Source: Cantharellus purpuraceus (taxonomy: Eukaryota > Basidiomycota > Agaricomycetes > Cantharellales > Hydnaceae). From it: DNA of 64,000 nt. The notes below the pieces were generated by a model. The model did no database searches, had not been told where the DNA came from, and saw only the letters and a list, made by a program, of their open reading frames with translations. Where the stretch lies: contig JALBUN010000028.1 in assembly GCA_025174535.1 (NCBI GenBank), forward strand, positions 1-64,000, read 5' to 3'. Shown here piece after piece: positions 38,301 to 49,980 of this stretch; position 1 is the first letter of the stretch, and every line of letters begins with the position of its first letter. Position numbers and translations under genes: made by a program.

Positions 38301-38885
38301 CATACTGTAAAGGGGGGGAGGGGGTTGTGATGGCAGATGTTAGGTGGTGGGGCATGTCGGTGTTCGACCTTGCAGGCTGTGTTTCTGGCTGCTGTGTTCT
38401 GGCTGCTGTGTTTTGCATGAATGAGACATGTGCACCCACCTAATGGCGGGGGAGATACACTCGAGGTGGGACTTGACGGCATGCGCACGTGATAACAACT
38501 TAGGCAGGCGGAGACTGGAGTTCAGCAGAAAGAGCGTGAACTCCAGTAAGCGCTAGAAAATTGTTTATGGCCTGCCGAGTCGTGGACCCATAGGAGTCCA
38601 CGTTGAGGGCGAGTCGTATGATCTTCGTCACGTGATTGGCTGGCTGCTCTCAATGCCGTATTACAAATATGCTCACACGGCCAATTTCTGTTATAGAGGC
38701 ACAGGCACCAAAACGGAGAACGGAATGCCCAATGCATGCAATATCATCATCAAGCATCGCCGGCCAGATACCTACTATATATACCCGTGCACATGGTTTG
38801 TGCCCGGCAGAGCCACTGGCGAGCGCTCACAGGGCAGTCCAACCCCGTACATCGGCCCAGTGCATGGGTTAGAATAATCATGCAA
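35331..38885. other. Intergenic stretch, GC-rich then simple-sequence-rich
   Basis: Upstream of the Zn2Cys6 gene. Contains a GCGCGCGCGCG run near 35415, T and A homopolymers (37191-37201, 37944-37958) and a CCACCACCC cluster near 37310. Long frames in 35470-36330 and 37530-38130 appear to be by-products of biased composition; no splice-linked gene or family match was found. Confidence 0.4.
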
Positions 38886-39190
38886 GCACAAGACCCTGAC
38901 GCCGAATTCTGCGACAAAGTGCTCTACCAACAACAACAACTGGATCGTACACGTCAACTACAAATGTCTCATGGATGACATCACTTGTTTCCTATGCCAC
39001 CTGCATCCTCTGTCTCAAATGGCGCATCTCCTACCCTATCTTACCCTCCCCGCCTTCCTCTGTCATGCCTCCCACACTCTCTAGGACTCGGCCTCTCTCC
39101 CTTCACTCTACCTCCCCCGCCTCTTCCTCCTCCGGACTCTGCTCCACCTCACACACCTCCATCCACCCTGCGGATAGTCCCTGTATCTTA
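38886..39190 (+). repeat. Unidentified dispersed repeat, copy 1
   Basis: Matches 43178-43480 in the same orientation, beginning AAGACCCTGACGCCGAATTC and continuing through an ACTACAAATGTCTCATGGATGACATC-like stretch and a CTCCCACACTCTCTAGG block. Open frames in both copies start D-P-D-A-E-F but diverge. It could be part of a gene family or of an unknown transposon. Confidence 0.65.
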
Positions 39191-40855
39191 TGCGTTGGAC
39201 GACCAACCTGATTCAGAGCCGCCAATTCTGATATCTTCTAGATGAAGTGAGATAAATCATAACAGCAGCGTGCCTTTTGTAGTCTCGTTCACAAAAGAGT
39301 CGCTCTTACTGCTCATTGTTAAAAGCTATCAATAGTACGGATTCACTCAACACTGGCACTGGCACGAAGAGCATGAAGACATACCTGGCAACCTCATCAT
39401 TGTGTCAATACAAACAGAATGTGTGGGGCCGACACGGAAGGCTCTGTAGGGGTTTCTCCGCTGCTACAGACCTATGCGACACATGGATTTGTGGGGTGTG
39501 GAGCACACAACTCCCTATTGACGCTTAAAATACATGAGTGGCAAGTGGGTTCAAATCAACAATTTAAGAAACTTCAGTCTACGCTTCAAGCTGGAGCTCA
39601 GGTTGTGAGTGATCTTGAAGGATCAAGAGATGGGCGACTTTTAATGATTCAAGATCAGAAGGTGCATATTTGCGTGCTTTATCACTAATTGCATGGGTGG
39701 GCTTGCGTGACTCCCATGATGCTTTCTAGGGCCCAATCTTGCCAATACCTTCGCGTCAGGCCTGCGTAAAATCATGAAGCTCAACGTACACCACTCAGCT
39801 ATTACAACGTTCAGGTTGAGGCGCTCTCAACTAAACGTATCAAAGGCATATGCTTTCCTCGTCCCTTCCCCTGATGATGACAATCACGCCCAATATTATC
39901 GCCCACTAAGCTTTCCCAAAAATTTCACGCAGCTGTTTTGCCAAGGCGCGCCTCATACCTGTGAGCATGATTATCATGATCCTGACAATTGTCGGAGATA
40001 CATTTTCAGGGGATGACAGTACATTGCTCCGCCATGGATGGTAGTATACAATGTGCATATTTTGTGAGGAAAACGCAAGCGCCATCTCAGCCTTCCTCTC
40101 CATGACGGCACGCAGTCTACAGGGGCCAGCAGGGTGTGAACGTTAAATGTGATAACGACAGGACAATGTGCCCATTCCCAATTAAGGTGAGAAGCAAACT
40201 GAGGTGAAAACCCCGTGGCACTGCTCTCGATCGTCCAACTGGGCTGTTCAACAGCCAAGGTCCCCTGTGCCAATGGGGTAAAACGAGGAAACGGCCTGGA
40301 TGATCGGGTTTTCATTTCACAAGGATCCCCATGGGAGAATCTGTGAAAGCAGGATCTTAGTAGCTGACCTCACTTCGTCTGCATCTTGCCTTCAAGGATG
40401 TGATGCGTCTTCCACATTACAGACCAATATCATAATCTGTGGTCGTAATCTTGAGTGAAGTAGTATTATGCGGTCTCCATTGTTAGCATAGGCTGCCATA
40501 TTGGGTCATACCACGCATCGCAGGGCAGGATCTAGGATCTCCCTTTTTTAGACACGTATGCAGATAGGTGCACTCGCAAGACTCAATTTCCGCCGCTTGA
40601 CGTCATAACGAAGCTCCAATCAAGCGAGTCATCTGGTCTCAATTAGGCAATTCTGTGAATTAAAGGTTTCAACGCATTCGCCACGCCGTAAACTATATAA
40701 GCACAATGAGCCATAAGGCGGTTGGTCTACATCGTGTCTGGAAAGAATAGCACAGCCTGTGAACCGACCGCGAAGCGTGGCTGCGTATATATAAAAGGTA
40801 GGGTCCCCCAAGACCTTTCCCCCATCGCAATCCTCTGACCAAGTCTCAGAACGAG
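39191..40855. other. Intergenic stretch, no supported gene
   Basis: The frame at 39419-39688 (plus) is open but unrecognised. TATATATAAAAGG at 40786-40798 lies about 60 bases upstream of the next start codon and is a likely TATA box for the zinc-finger gene. Confidence 0.45.
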
Positions 40856-42202
40856 ATGGCAGCCTCCAACACTGCACTGGCCACAGAAGAATGCTATTTC
40901 CCAGACGACAACCAGATACAAAGCACAGTGAGTGTTTGAACTATGTCTGGGAATATACCACTTAAAAAAAATTGTATAGGAGGAGCTCAACTCGTTCATG
41001 TTGAGCCCATTTGGCACTCACCAAGCGTCAGTGTTTAATGTTGTACGTGAGCATAGAGTAGGATCTGATATCAGTGCATATCAGGGCTACACTCCCCACT
41101 CAGGAGTCATCGGACGGGGCGAGTCCTATGGGGTTCAATGCACCGATGGGCCTGGGAGAGCGATGGGCGAGCCAGCCCGGAATGGCAAATGAGATGATGG
41201 GGGAAACGGCCGCTCTGGGGCTGGGAAATGTTGGATACCCTGTAACGTCTAATTCCTCAGATGCAGCATCTCTGTGGACATACCCAGCGACGGGTCATCT
41301 GCAAGATGCGACCGCCCCATGGCCGTACCAGACAACAGGTATCGTGCCAAGTGCTCCCCCAGGCCTGTTTCAGTGCATGGCATATGGGCATATACAGCCC
41401 GCACAATATACTTGGGATGGTGGACAAGGAAGGTGTGTAACATTGACCTGATGAACTTGCGGAGAATAGTGCCAACGCAGCAGACAGTTCCACCATCAAC
41501 AGATATCATGACATTCACAACCAGGGGACGGTGTGGAACGCCACGACCTCCCTACAGCCGGCGAATAATAGATACATGCTGGAGGGTGGAATCCCAGCTG
41601 CATCGTCACTGGCCGCTTCAGTACAGGATGGACCTACGATAGGACCACCACCGGCTACAGCACCTCCGGGACCATCATCAGCCACAACGACCCCAGGACC
41701 ATCAGCACACACCTCTTCGCCAGGACCATCGCAGGATGGATCATCGGCAACCGCGGCTCAAAATCGTCCATGGCGTCGCAAGTCACGTAAATGTGACTTT
41801 GTCAGTGCAGGCGGCAAGGTGTGTGGGCGTGTCATGTCGCGCAACTTTGACCGTCACTGGGTGGCACATGGTCTCGCTGAACTGGAGGCAGTCCAACGGG
41901 GAAAACTATCGATGCAGGACGCCACGATTGTGAAATCGTCGCAATGCCAGGAATTGCTTGAACATCACAAAATCACTTGTCCTCTCGGCTGCGCGGATCA
42001 TGGGATGCACCTGCTTACCTTCACGAGGAAGGAGCATCTCCTCCGCCACCTGAGAGATAACTGTCAGCGGTCGCACTCCATGGAAGAAATTTCACAGCTG
42101 TTGAAAGAGGCCGTAACGATGACTGGGTGGAACCAGACTGTGAGGAAGCTTCGTCGACTAGGGGAGCATGCAGAGCACAGCCGCTCAGTTGAAGATGTTT
42201 GA
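40856..42202 (+). CDS. C2H2-like zinc-finger protein
   Basis: Proposed exons are 40856-40927, 40980-41026, 41085-41419 and 41481-42202, summing to 1,176 bases and 391 residues in phase. The join 41026/41085 (donor GTCAGT) is the least certain. The N-terminal half is rich in Gly, Pro, Met and Ala, with a P-G-P-S repeat region near residues 180-210. The C-terminal part contains a C-x9-C-x10-H-x3-H unit (C-D-F-V-S then R-H-W-V-A-H) and a second finger with C-x3-C and F-T-R-K-E-H-L-L-R-H-x4-C. Such fingers are common in Agaricomycete nuclear proteins. A TATA box sits about 60 bases upstream. The role is unknown; DNA binding is inferred. Confidence 0.65.
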
Positions 42203-43990
42203 AAGCGCTGTCGGGACATTTTTAAACAATGTCAGCGGAGGAATTGGCAGATCGATGGGGGTGTTGAACGAATGTGGGGATGTTGACACCATTGCAATCG
42301 GCAGTTGCTGCCATGACCTCCTAGGCCGAGGCATTGCAATCTGATGATGCAAGCCAATTTCCAATGTTACAATGTTACAATACATTTGTACCCCTGCGCG
42401 TTGTGCGCCAGAATTCGGCTTGTAGCACGGGATTGATTGACGCAATGATATATCGAGCTGTTATGGTGTTTAGATTGTAGACAATGCCCACATTTGAGCC
42501 AGTCGACTGCGGTCTTAGATACGGATAGGTAAGAAGCACATGCGTTTACACAAACTGCTCTACGGCCTATACCGTCCATACTCAGAGCGCATCATTCCTT
42601 GTGACATTGACCGGCTTGGACACGACACGAGTAAAACATCCTGCCAAAGAAAATGTATGATCCCTTGTGTACCAACCACCCCTTCCGTGCTGCTCGGTGG
42701 CATGAAATATTCTCTCTCCTTTGTGTTCTATCAGGGAGTGATACGAGCCGTCAAGTGGAATATCATTCTTATTTTCACTCTCGATTTTTGTGATGTTGGT
42801 CTAGGACATCTTGTGTCGCATCCGAGTCGTTGCCTCAACCACATGGAATTCTTTATGATCTGCTTATGGTGTCAAGAACGTTCCCCAACGGTGGATACAA
42901 ATGGATACCTTACATCTACCAGTCTGTATTTACTAATGAGCTCTATGTGTACCCTAGTATCACCATCAAGCTGACAATGGAGTTTATGGGAGTGCAGGGC
43001 CCTTGCGGCAACTGTGATTCGAGGAAGTCCGAAAAGATTTTGCGACGACATGGGTTCGCAGGGAAACGCATCTAGCATAAACACTGGTAACCCAACTGGA
43101 CCGAGGTACAATGAACAAATTACGCTGTACATGATAGCGATGCACAACTCACCCCCCTCCCTCTCTCTCCCTCTGTAAGACCCCGACGCCGAATTCCGCG
43201 ACGAAGTGTTCTCCTTTGGCCCCACCAACAAGCACTGGATCATAGACGTCAACTACAAACATCTCATGGACGACATCACCCTTTCCCATGCCACCCGCAT
43301 CCTCTTGTCCATAAAATGGCACATCTCCTCCCCTATCTCCCTCCCCCACCTTGCTCTAACATGCCTCCCACACTCTCTAGGGCTTTACCTCTCCCCTTCA
43401 CTCTACTTTCTGCACCTCCTCCGGACCCTCCTCCACCTCACACCTCCACCCACCTGCTGCAGCCCCAGCTACTCCAAGTACCTCATAGATGTCATCTCCC
43501 ACAAGCAGCATTCTCTGCTGGGCTTATATCCACCACATTTCACAGCGCGAGTCCTGCATGGCCCAAATGCGATAGCCCGGCAACGACTGTAGGGGAAAGT
43601 GAGGGAGGGTGGGGGAGGTCGCTAGAAAGTTTTCAAATGTATATGTAGGATAGGAATACCATCCTGTGTCATCTGCCTGTACTTTACATAAAGCACTATA
43701 AGACTAAGGAATTCTTTAATGTACCACCAGCTCTAGTACAGCCCAATGGGATTGATTGTGTTGAGGATTGCTGGGAGATCATGGCAACCTCGGCCTGCCA
43801 ACGCAATAGACCGATGGCCGCAATGGTTGCCTGGGAACGCGCATTGGATTACTATGCAAAATCTTTAGTTCGCTATAAGTACACACATGTATGAATAATA
43901 CAGAATAAATTGTACTATCTCTATAGGTTATGGGCCCTGCTGCCTAACCTTGTACCTGCATCCAGCACCATAACATGAAGACATCAATCC
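42203..43990. other. Gene-poor stretch holding the second repeat copy
   Basis: Apart from the repeat at 43178-43490 I see open but unrecognised frames at 42540-42974 and 42830-43075 (plus). They may belong to the same unidentified repeat unit, since they run towards it on the same strand. Confidence 0.4.
43178..43490 (+). repeat. Unidentified dispersed repeat, copy 2
   Basis: Partner of 38886-39190, about 4.3 kb away in the same orientation. This copy keeps a longer frame (43206-43592) with D-E-V-F-S-F-G-P-T-N-K-H-W-I-I-D-V at its start and then Leu/Pro/His-rich sequence. The two copies differ by many substitutions and small indels. Confidence 0.65.
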
Positions 43991-44270
43991 ATGGTGGAAC
44001 ACACCAATGTCTATCACATCTACCTGCTTAAAGGTGCAGAAAATTATGTGGTCTGGAAGATAAAAATGATTGATATATTAATGGACCAAGGTTTGTGGGA
44101 ATACATCAAACAGGGGATGTTACTGTCAAGATTGAATTTCAGCTGATGAGATAGATTCTAAGCCAGCGAATGCTTCTAGAGTTAAAGCAAATAATGTTAG
44201 TATGGCTCTGAATGTGAAAGCTTACAGTCAGGATAGATGTATCCAAGGTAACCTGGTTATATGCAGGAAT
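43991..44270 (+). pseudogene. Ty1/copia gag fragment
   Basis: The frame at 43991-44146 carries the N-terminal copia gag pattern: a short leader, L-L-K-G-A-E-N-Y, then V-W-K-I-K-M and L-M-D-Q-G-L-W-E-Y-I. A one-base shift near 44130 is needed to continue into A-D-E-I-D-S-K-P-A-N-A. No pol follows. This is a small remnant, separate from the copia pol at the right end, which lies on the other strand. Confidence 0.6.
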
Positions 44271-44541
44271 GTACCTTTGTGTAAGTACCCAAGGTACTTA
44301 CTTACTATAGCATATAATTATAATTAATGTATGCAGCATTCCATTAAGGAACGCTGTCTTCTTGGTAGATGTATGCACCCATAGGGTGTGTACGTATAGT
44401 TATTATGTAAGCCAGTGGACCCAAGTACACATGTGGGTCCACATATAGTAGACAGACCTTAGTAAACAACCACACTGTACAGCACATTGCACAACCAATA
44501 TACTTGGTTGAGTTCTGTGTAGCAGTGTGAACTAAGACATC

Positions 44542-45177
44542 TGTTAAGGTCTGGGACAACTTGGGGTTCAATGGAAAAGGGCCAGAGTTTGGCTGCTAGT
44601 AAAGAGGGAGATGGGACTTTACTGTTCCAGTTCAACTGGAGACAGAGTGGGAGCAATAGTATTGAGTCAGATTGAGTGGACTTGGCTTCAACTTGTGTGT
44701 TGCACCCCCTCAGATTGTCAGTCCAATATTTTGGAGTTCAGAGTATGGAGTTGGATCAGGGATCCAGAGTTCAACTTGTCAAGAAGGTACTTGTCAAGAA
44801 GCTAGCAACCAAGAAGTTAATGGGGCGAATCTTAGTCGATATACGAACTACTGTAATAGACAGAGAGTAGCCCATATAAGTATGTGGAGAATTGAATGCT
44901 AAAACTAAAACAATAAGACAATAAGATGGATATGGAGTACAACATGAAAAGGAGTTTGGAGTTTGGACCCAAATCCAAACTGAAACTAAACAATATAAAA
45001 GAAGGAGGTTTGTTGTAACCCATAAGAAGAAACTACTTATAAAGAGAACAATAATGGAGTTTGGGGTTGATGGAGGTGGAGTTGATGGAGATGGAGTTGA
45101 TGGAGGTGGAGTTGATGGAGGTGGAGTTGATGGAGGTGGAGGTCTGGAGTTCAGACTTGATGTTACAGGATGTAACA
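44542..45177 (-). repeat. LTR of chromovirus X, inverted copy
   Basis: Diverged reverse-complement match to the LTR at 49515-49980. It starts TGTTAAGGTCTGGGAC, has the shared GGACTTGGCTTCAACTTGTG block near 44680, and ends GATGTAACA followed by GTATCTCCCTTC. That tail equals the reverse complement of the purine tract before the other copy's 3' LTR. It is longer because of a 15-bp tandem array. Confidence 0.7.
45066..45141. repeat. 15-bp tandem repeat in the inverted X LTR
   Basis: About five units of GTTGATGGAGGTGGA. It occupies the same LTR position as the 12-bp array at 49826-49962 in the other copy, so the site seems prone to repeat expansion. Confidence 0.8.
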
Positions 45178-45317
45178 GTATCTCCCTTCTAGATTGAGCC
45201 CATGAGATCTTAGTCAGCATCATGGGAATTGGCAGTATATGTGTTTGAATTGGTGCACGAGGCTAGCCAAATTATTAAATGCATGTCACCTCTCTCCTTA
45301 TCTCTTACCACCATCTG

Positions 45318-47047
45318 ATATGCCCTCTGCCGAAGAACTTTGCCAGTAATGCGCTGCATTGGATAAGTCGATCACAGAGGCTGACACTGTAGAGAAAAAG
45401 AAGGTGGAAGAGGAAAAGAGGATTGTGAGAGAGGTAGCAGCTTGTGAGAGGGCTGCTGAAGCAGCTCGGGTTAGGGCAGAGGCCATGAGGAAAAAGGGCC
45501 TTAAAGAGGGTAGTTGCAAAGGCAAGGAGGTGGCCAAGGATCTGGATGAAGAGTCCAAATTGGACCTCATATGTGATACATGCATCAAGCACGACGACAT
45601 GTGCAAGTGGGCAACGGTGAGTGGAATAGTGGCTGGATGTTGAAATATCATACTGATTATTACTTTGTATTTCCTAGACCAGAAAAGCATGCTCCTGCCT
45701 TGCATGCCAGTCAAACCAGCTGAAATGTGAGGTAAAGGGTAGTGCTCCTCCTTGATGGAAACATGATTGCAAGGAGGGCAGCAGCATGGTGGATCGTTCT
45801 CCCAAACGACGATGGACTAGGGCCATAAGTACAGGTCCTGCCATGGAGAGCATTCCTCCTGCATTGGTCGAAGCCATGCAGGATGTCAGTATTAATGTGG
45901 CTGCAGTGGCCTGTTGATTGATTGAGGTTTCTGAGCACACCGAAAGGATGAATGTGGCTCTCCAGGGCATTGAGACCTATATGGGTGAGCTTGTGGGGAT
46001 GTTCCATCATTATATAACAGGACAGAGGTGGGGTCCTCTCCAATGTTATTCAAACATGCTGGAATTTGGGGGAGAAAGGAGGAGAGGGGGATTAGAGGGG
46101 ACAGGGGAGTAACAGGAGCATATAGGAGGCTCAGGAGGTTTGGAGGGGAGAAGGGGGTAAAGGAGGATGGTTATAGGAATGGAATAGGGAACAGGAGAAG
46201 CCCCTGTGAGTTCTAGAACTTCCTGGACATTATTTCGCTTTTATTTTCATCATTTCATTATCATGGACACTTCCCCTCATCATCATCTCATCATCCATCC
46301 CATCATTGACTCAGGACATTCATGAATGACTTCATTCATTCATAGGACTTAGTATCATATATAAATCATGTCTGTAATGCACTTGAAAAGATAGAGTAAT
46401 TATCTCTCACATATTCTGTCTGTGTGTCTGAATCTATTTGTATCTGGAATAACTCCAGAACAAACGCATATTTCTATTATATTTTGCATATTCTATTAGA
46501 ATATTGCATATCCCACTCGAATCTCGAATTATGAAGCCATACAATCACTGGCTACATTCTTATTAAGCATTTACTTCAAATCAAATCACCTACTCCTGCT
46601 ACCTGCTGAATTAGCTTGTATCCAGACGAGGACTTATCCAAATCACTCCAAACTTCACACAAAGATACTATTCAAGCTTGTTTCTCACAAGACTGCACAT
46701 ACATTGTGTTCCCATCACTGCTCCATTTTCTATTTGACTTCTACTCATCACTACACCCCAGCAAGGCGATTATTCACATCATTATTAATAACATCCAATG
46801 GGAGTTGGATGCACTGGAGTTGGAAACTCTGGGCGCCGTATATGACACAGACTCAAACTCCTCAGGATCTTGGGACTCTTCAGAGAATCTCGATAGGCTG
46901 GATGATGAGAGGTGGTGGTCATGGGAGGAGATAGATTGGATGCTCAGAGAGCAGGAGTTGGAATTGGAGAACCCAGAGAAGGAGGGAACAGTGGATGGGG
47001 AATCAGAGGAGTCAGGAGTAGGAGAATTGGAGATAGAGGAGAAGTGA
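45318..47047 (+). pseudogene. Accessory coiled-coil/Cys-cluster ORF of element X, copy 1
   Basis: Starts at the ATG 45318. Broken by TAA after nine codons, by TGA at about 45754 and 45915, and by the solo LTR at 46044-46793. Content in order: Glu/Lys/Ala-rich coiled coil (45360-45520), then I-C-D-T-C and D-M-C-K-W, an apparent 61-bp GT-AG intron at 45617-45677, then C-S-C-L-A-C-Q and L-K-C. This is followed by P-K-R-R-W, a V-E-A-M-Q-D-V helix region and, after the LTR, an acidic Trp/Glu-rich tail ending E-I-E-E-K. The same order occurs antisense in the other X copy. It is neither gag nor pol as I know them. The protein may bind nucleic acid through its cysteines; this is inference. Confidence 0.6.
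46044..46793 (+). mobile_element. Solo LTR, family Y, copy A
   Basis: A 750-bp sequence beginning TGTTATT and ending AATAACA, flanked by perfect 5-bp duplications TCCAA (46039-46043 and 46794-46798). It shares most of its length with 47836-48598 and 55532-56273, including an A/G-rich start, GAGAAGCCCCTGTGAGTTC, and CTGGAATAACTCCAGAAC near 46445. There is no internal coding region, so it is a solo LTR left by recombination. It splits the accessory ORF of element X. Confidence 0.88.
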
Positions 47048-47099
47048 TGTATCTAGAGAATGTGATGACTAGTGAATGACTGAGTTTCTTGGATAAACT

Positions 47100-48710
47100 G
47101 AAGTGAAATCAAAGCAATGTGGGGCTGGGTTTATGAGGGTAGGCCTGGTGGAAATTGGAGATAATCTCCATCACATGTCCTAATTCCAAAGCTGGTAGCC
47201 AGGAAGTTTCTTTGTCTGTTCCCTCGTATCCTGCCCACTTGACAAGGTATTGCAGTTTACATTTTCATCTCTTGTTGATCTTGGAGTCCAGAATCTCTGA
47301 TACCTCATACTCCGGTTCTCCATCTATGATGACAGGAGGGACTGGAGTTGGTTCTCAACCAGAGAATGGATCTGGAGTTGAGGGTTTGAGCATGGAAATA
47401 TGGAAGATGAGGTGAATGGAGTGCATGCTTTCTTGTAGACAGAGGGTACATGAACTCCGTACCACAGTTGGAGGTAACGTGTGATGGAACTCCATGCTTG
47501 GAAAAGACATGGAGCACGAATAGTTGCAAGCATAGGAGCTGTGATGGTATTGATCATAGGAATAAAAATGGACTGCTTGGTGAGGCAATCCACAATAACT
47601 AAGATGGTGTCGTAACCAGAGGATGCTGGGAGCTTCTTGATGAAGTCCATGGATATGGAGTTCCACAGACTCTTCAGAATGGGGAGTTGCTTGAGTAGTC
47701 CATAAGGACGATGTCTCTGTGACTTTGAGCACATACAAGTGGTATAAGACTTGATGTAGGACTTAGTGGAGCTACAGAGTTCAGGCCAGACATAGTCCTG
47801 CCTGACTAGTTCTATAGTTCGGTTCTGTCCAAAATTGTTGTTCCAGCTGCAGGACGTCTAGCTGCCGGACTTCTGGGGAGAAGTGAGAGGAGAGGGATTA
47901 GAGGGGACAGGGGAGGAACAGGAGCATATAGGAGGCTCAGGAGGTTTTGAGGGACAAAGGGGGTAAAGGAGGATGGTTACAGGAATGGAATAGGGAATAG
48001 GAGAAGCCCCTGTGAGTTCTAGAACTTCCTGGACATTATTTCGCTTTTATTTTCATCATTTCATCATCATGGACACTTCCCCTCATCATCATCTCATCAT
48101 CCATCCCATCATTGACTCAGGACATTTACAAATGACTTCACTCATTCATAGGACTTAGTATCATATATAAACCACATCTGTAATGCACTTGAATTGACAG
48201 AGCAATTATCTCTCACTTATTCTGTCTGTGTGTCTGAATCTATTCGTATCTGGAATATCTCCAGAACGAACGCGTATTTCTATTAGCTTTTGCATATTCT
48301 ATTAGAATATTGCATATCCCACTCGAATCTCGAATTACGAAGCCATACAATCACTGGCTACTTTTTTATTAAGCATTTACTCTCGTTCAAGTCATCTGCT
48401 CCTCATCCCTGCTTAAATTGTCAATATCTAGACGAAGATCACACCAAATCCCATCAAACTTCGTAGGAAGATACTACTCAAGTATATCTTCAATTCGACT
48501 ATGCATACATCGTGTTCCTACCACTGCTCCACTTTCTATTCAACTTCTGCTCGTCACTACACCCCAGCAAAACAATTATTTACATTATTCAAATAACAAA
48601 AATGACTGGAGATTGGATGGTCATGTTTGTTCTGGAGCATGCGGAGTTGGAGATTGTTCACATTGGGAATGTAGATGCAGTTGTCCATGTCAAGAATCTA
48701 TTCTAAAAAT
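47100..48710 (-). pseudogene. Chromovirus X pol 3' part (integrase, chromodomain), inverted copy
   Basis: Read on the minus strand from 48710. The integrase zinc-binding end (Y-I-P-N-V-N then H-F-G-Q-N-R-T) is interrupted by a solo LTR at 47836-48598 and resumes with D-Y-V-W-P, C-S-K-S-Q-R-H-R-P-Y-G and S-I-S-M-D-F-I-K-K-L-P. It is degraded near 47400-47500. A chromodomain at about 47105-47330 reads Y-E-V-S-E-I-L-D-S-K, L-Q-Y-L-V-K-W-A-G-Y and S-W-L-P. A TGA sits where the other elements have Arg before the K-C-K-L-Q-Y strand. Upstream domains are missing; the fragment is cut off near 48710. Confidence 0.8.
47836..48598 (+). mobile_element. Solo LTR, family Y, copy B
   Basis: A 763-bp sequence beginning TGTTGTT and ending AATAACA, flanked by perfect 5-bp duplications AAAAT (47831-47835 and 48599-48603). 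It is inserted inside the integrase of the inverted element X; removing it with one duplication rejoins the H-F-G-Q-N-R-T frame. Confidence 0.88.
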
Positions 48711-49490
48711 GTAAAAGAAGTGAAGAGGTGTGAAAAGGCGTTAAGAGGTATTGAAAGGTGTAAAAATATGGTTATTGGATGGGGACAGGGTATTGATTTT
48801 CTTGTGAGCCCTCCTTTTGTCTTTGGGGGGGAAATTCTATTCAAAAGGGACCATATTATGACGATTAACACTCATCATAAGTCCCATGAGATGTGGATAA
48901 AATCCCATCAAGTTATAAAAGTTTTTCCATATGACATCACTTATTATGAGTATCCACATCATTTCTTTCATCATATGTTTCAATCTTACTAAAAGGCTTT
49001 CTTATCATGTGATTGCCAAATTGTATATTAGCTACAACTGTGTATGAGTATCTATCATCAGACTCACTAATTTTAATCCCTTCCAAGCTGCAAACAAACA
49101 GCTTGTGTCAATCTTCTGTTGTTCCTGGAATAACTCCTAAACAACCTATTTGATTTGAAATATTTTGCATATCCCATTAGGATATTGCATCATCTGTTGC
49201 TATCTCAAATTACGAACGATTTGGATCATTACATCCATTTCTATTAAGCAAACACTTTTTCAAAGTGTTGCTGTTCCCATTTCTGCTCAAATATTTTGCA
49301 GAACTCCCAGTTCTTAACCGAATCACCTGAAACTTGGTGACTACATTCCATTCAAATACATATAACATACAACTGCACATACACCATACTCTGCACCCAA
49401 ATCATACTTCCATTCGATTTCTACTCAGCACTCACCCCCCCCTTTCCTCATACACATCACACCCCTCAACATCTTTTCCTAACAGTCCAG
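48710..49490 (+). repeat. Diverged family-Y LTR-like sequence, copy D
   Basis: Shares with the Y LTRs the order CTGGAATAACTCCTAAAC, TTTTGCATATCCCATTAGGA, TCTCAAATTACGAA, TTTCTATTAAGCA and the final C-rich stretch. It is clearly older, and I found no matching target duplication. Its left edge near 48710 coincides with the truncation of the inverted element X. Confidence 0.55.
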
Positions 49491-49514
49491 ATGGGGTAAG
49501 CCTTCCAGGTCAAT

Positions 49515-49980
49515 TGTTATGACTATATTCATTAACGCCCAGATCCCCGTCCGATCCCCTCAGATCCCCACACACATGAAATCTATACTCGGAGACCCAT
49601 CACCGGAGTAATTATTATTAGATTTCAAATATGTATTTAAGTTGCCTGACTGGGGACTTCATTCCCCAGTTCAAATATCAAATCACACCTAGCTCCTAAG
49701 TCCGATCCTAACTCCCAAGGTCATACTCCGTCTCCGAAATCTCAGACACCGGTATTAGTGAGGGCGCAGCACATAAGCTGAAGCCAAGTCCGTTCCCACC
49801 CCCACGACATACTCTGACTCCAATCCAACCTCCGACCCAACCTCCGACCCAACCTCCGACCCAACCTCCGACCCAACCTCCGACCCAACCTCCGACCCAA
49901 CCTCCGACCCAATCTCCGACCCAACCTCCGACCCAACCTCCGACCCAATCTCCGACCCCAATCGGACCTAGTGTATAACA
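49515..49980 (+). repeat. 5' LTR of chromovirus X, direct copy
   Basis: Starts TGTTATGACTATATTC and ends GTGTATAACA. It matches the LTR at 53640-54712 over its length except for about 155 bp present only in the latter (and a MITE). It is followed directly by RNase H coding sequence rather than a primer-binding site and gag. Confidence 0.8.
49826..49962. repeat. 12-bp tandem repeat in the X 5' LTR
   Basis: About eleven units of CTCCGACCCAAC with rare CTCCGACCCAAT variants. Open in several frames on the minus strand (Val-Gly-Gly-Trp repeats), which explains the long but meaningless frames there. Confidence 0.9.

Noticed and set aside
45065..49962. CRISPR-like array suggested by regular short repeats
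   Set aside because: The units are contiguous tandem repeats without spacers, in a eukaryotic LTR.
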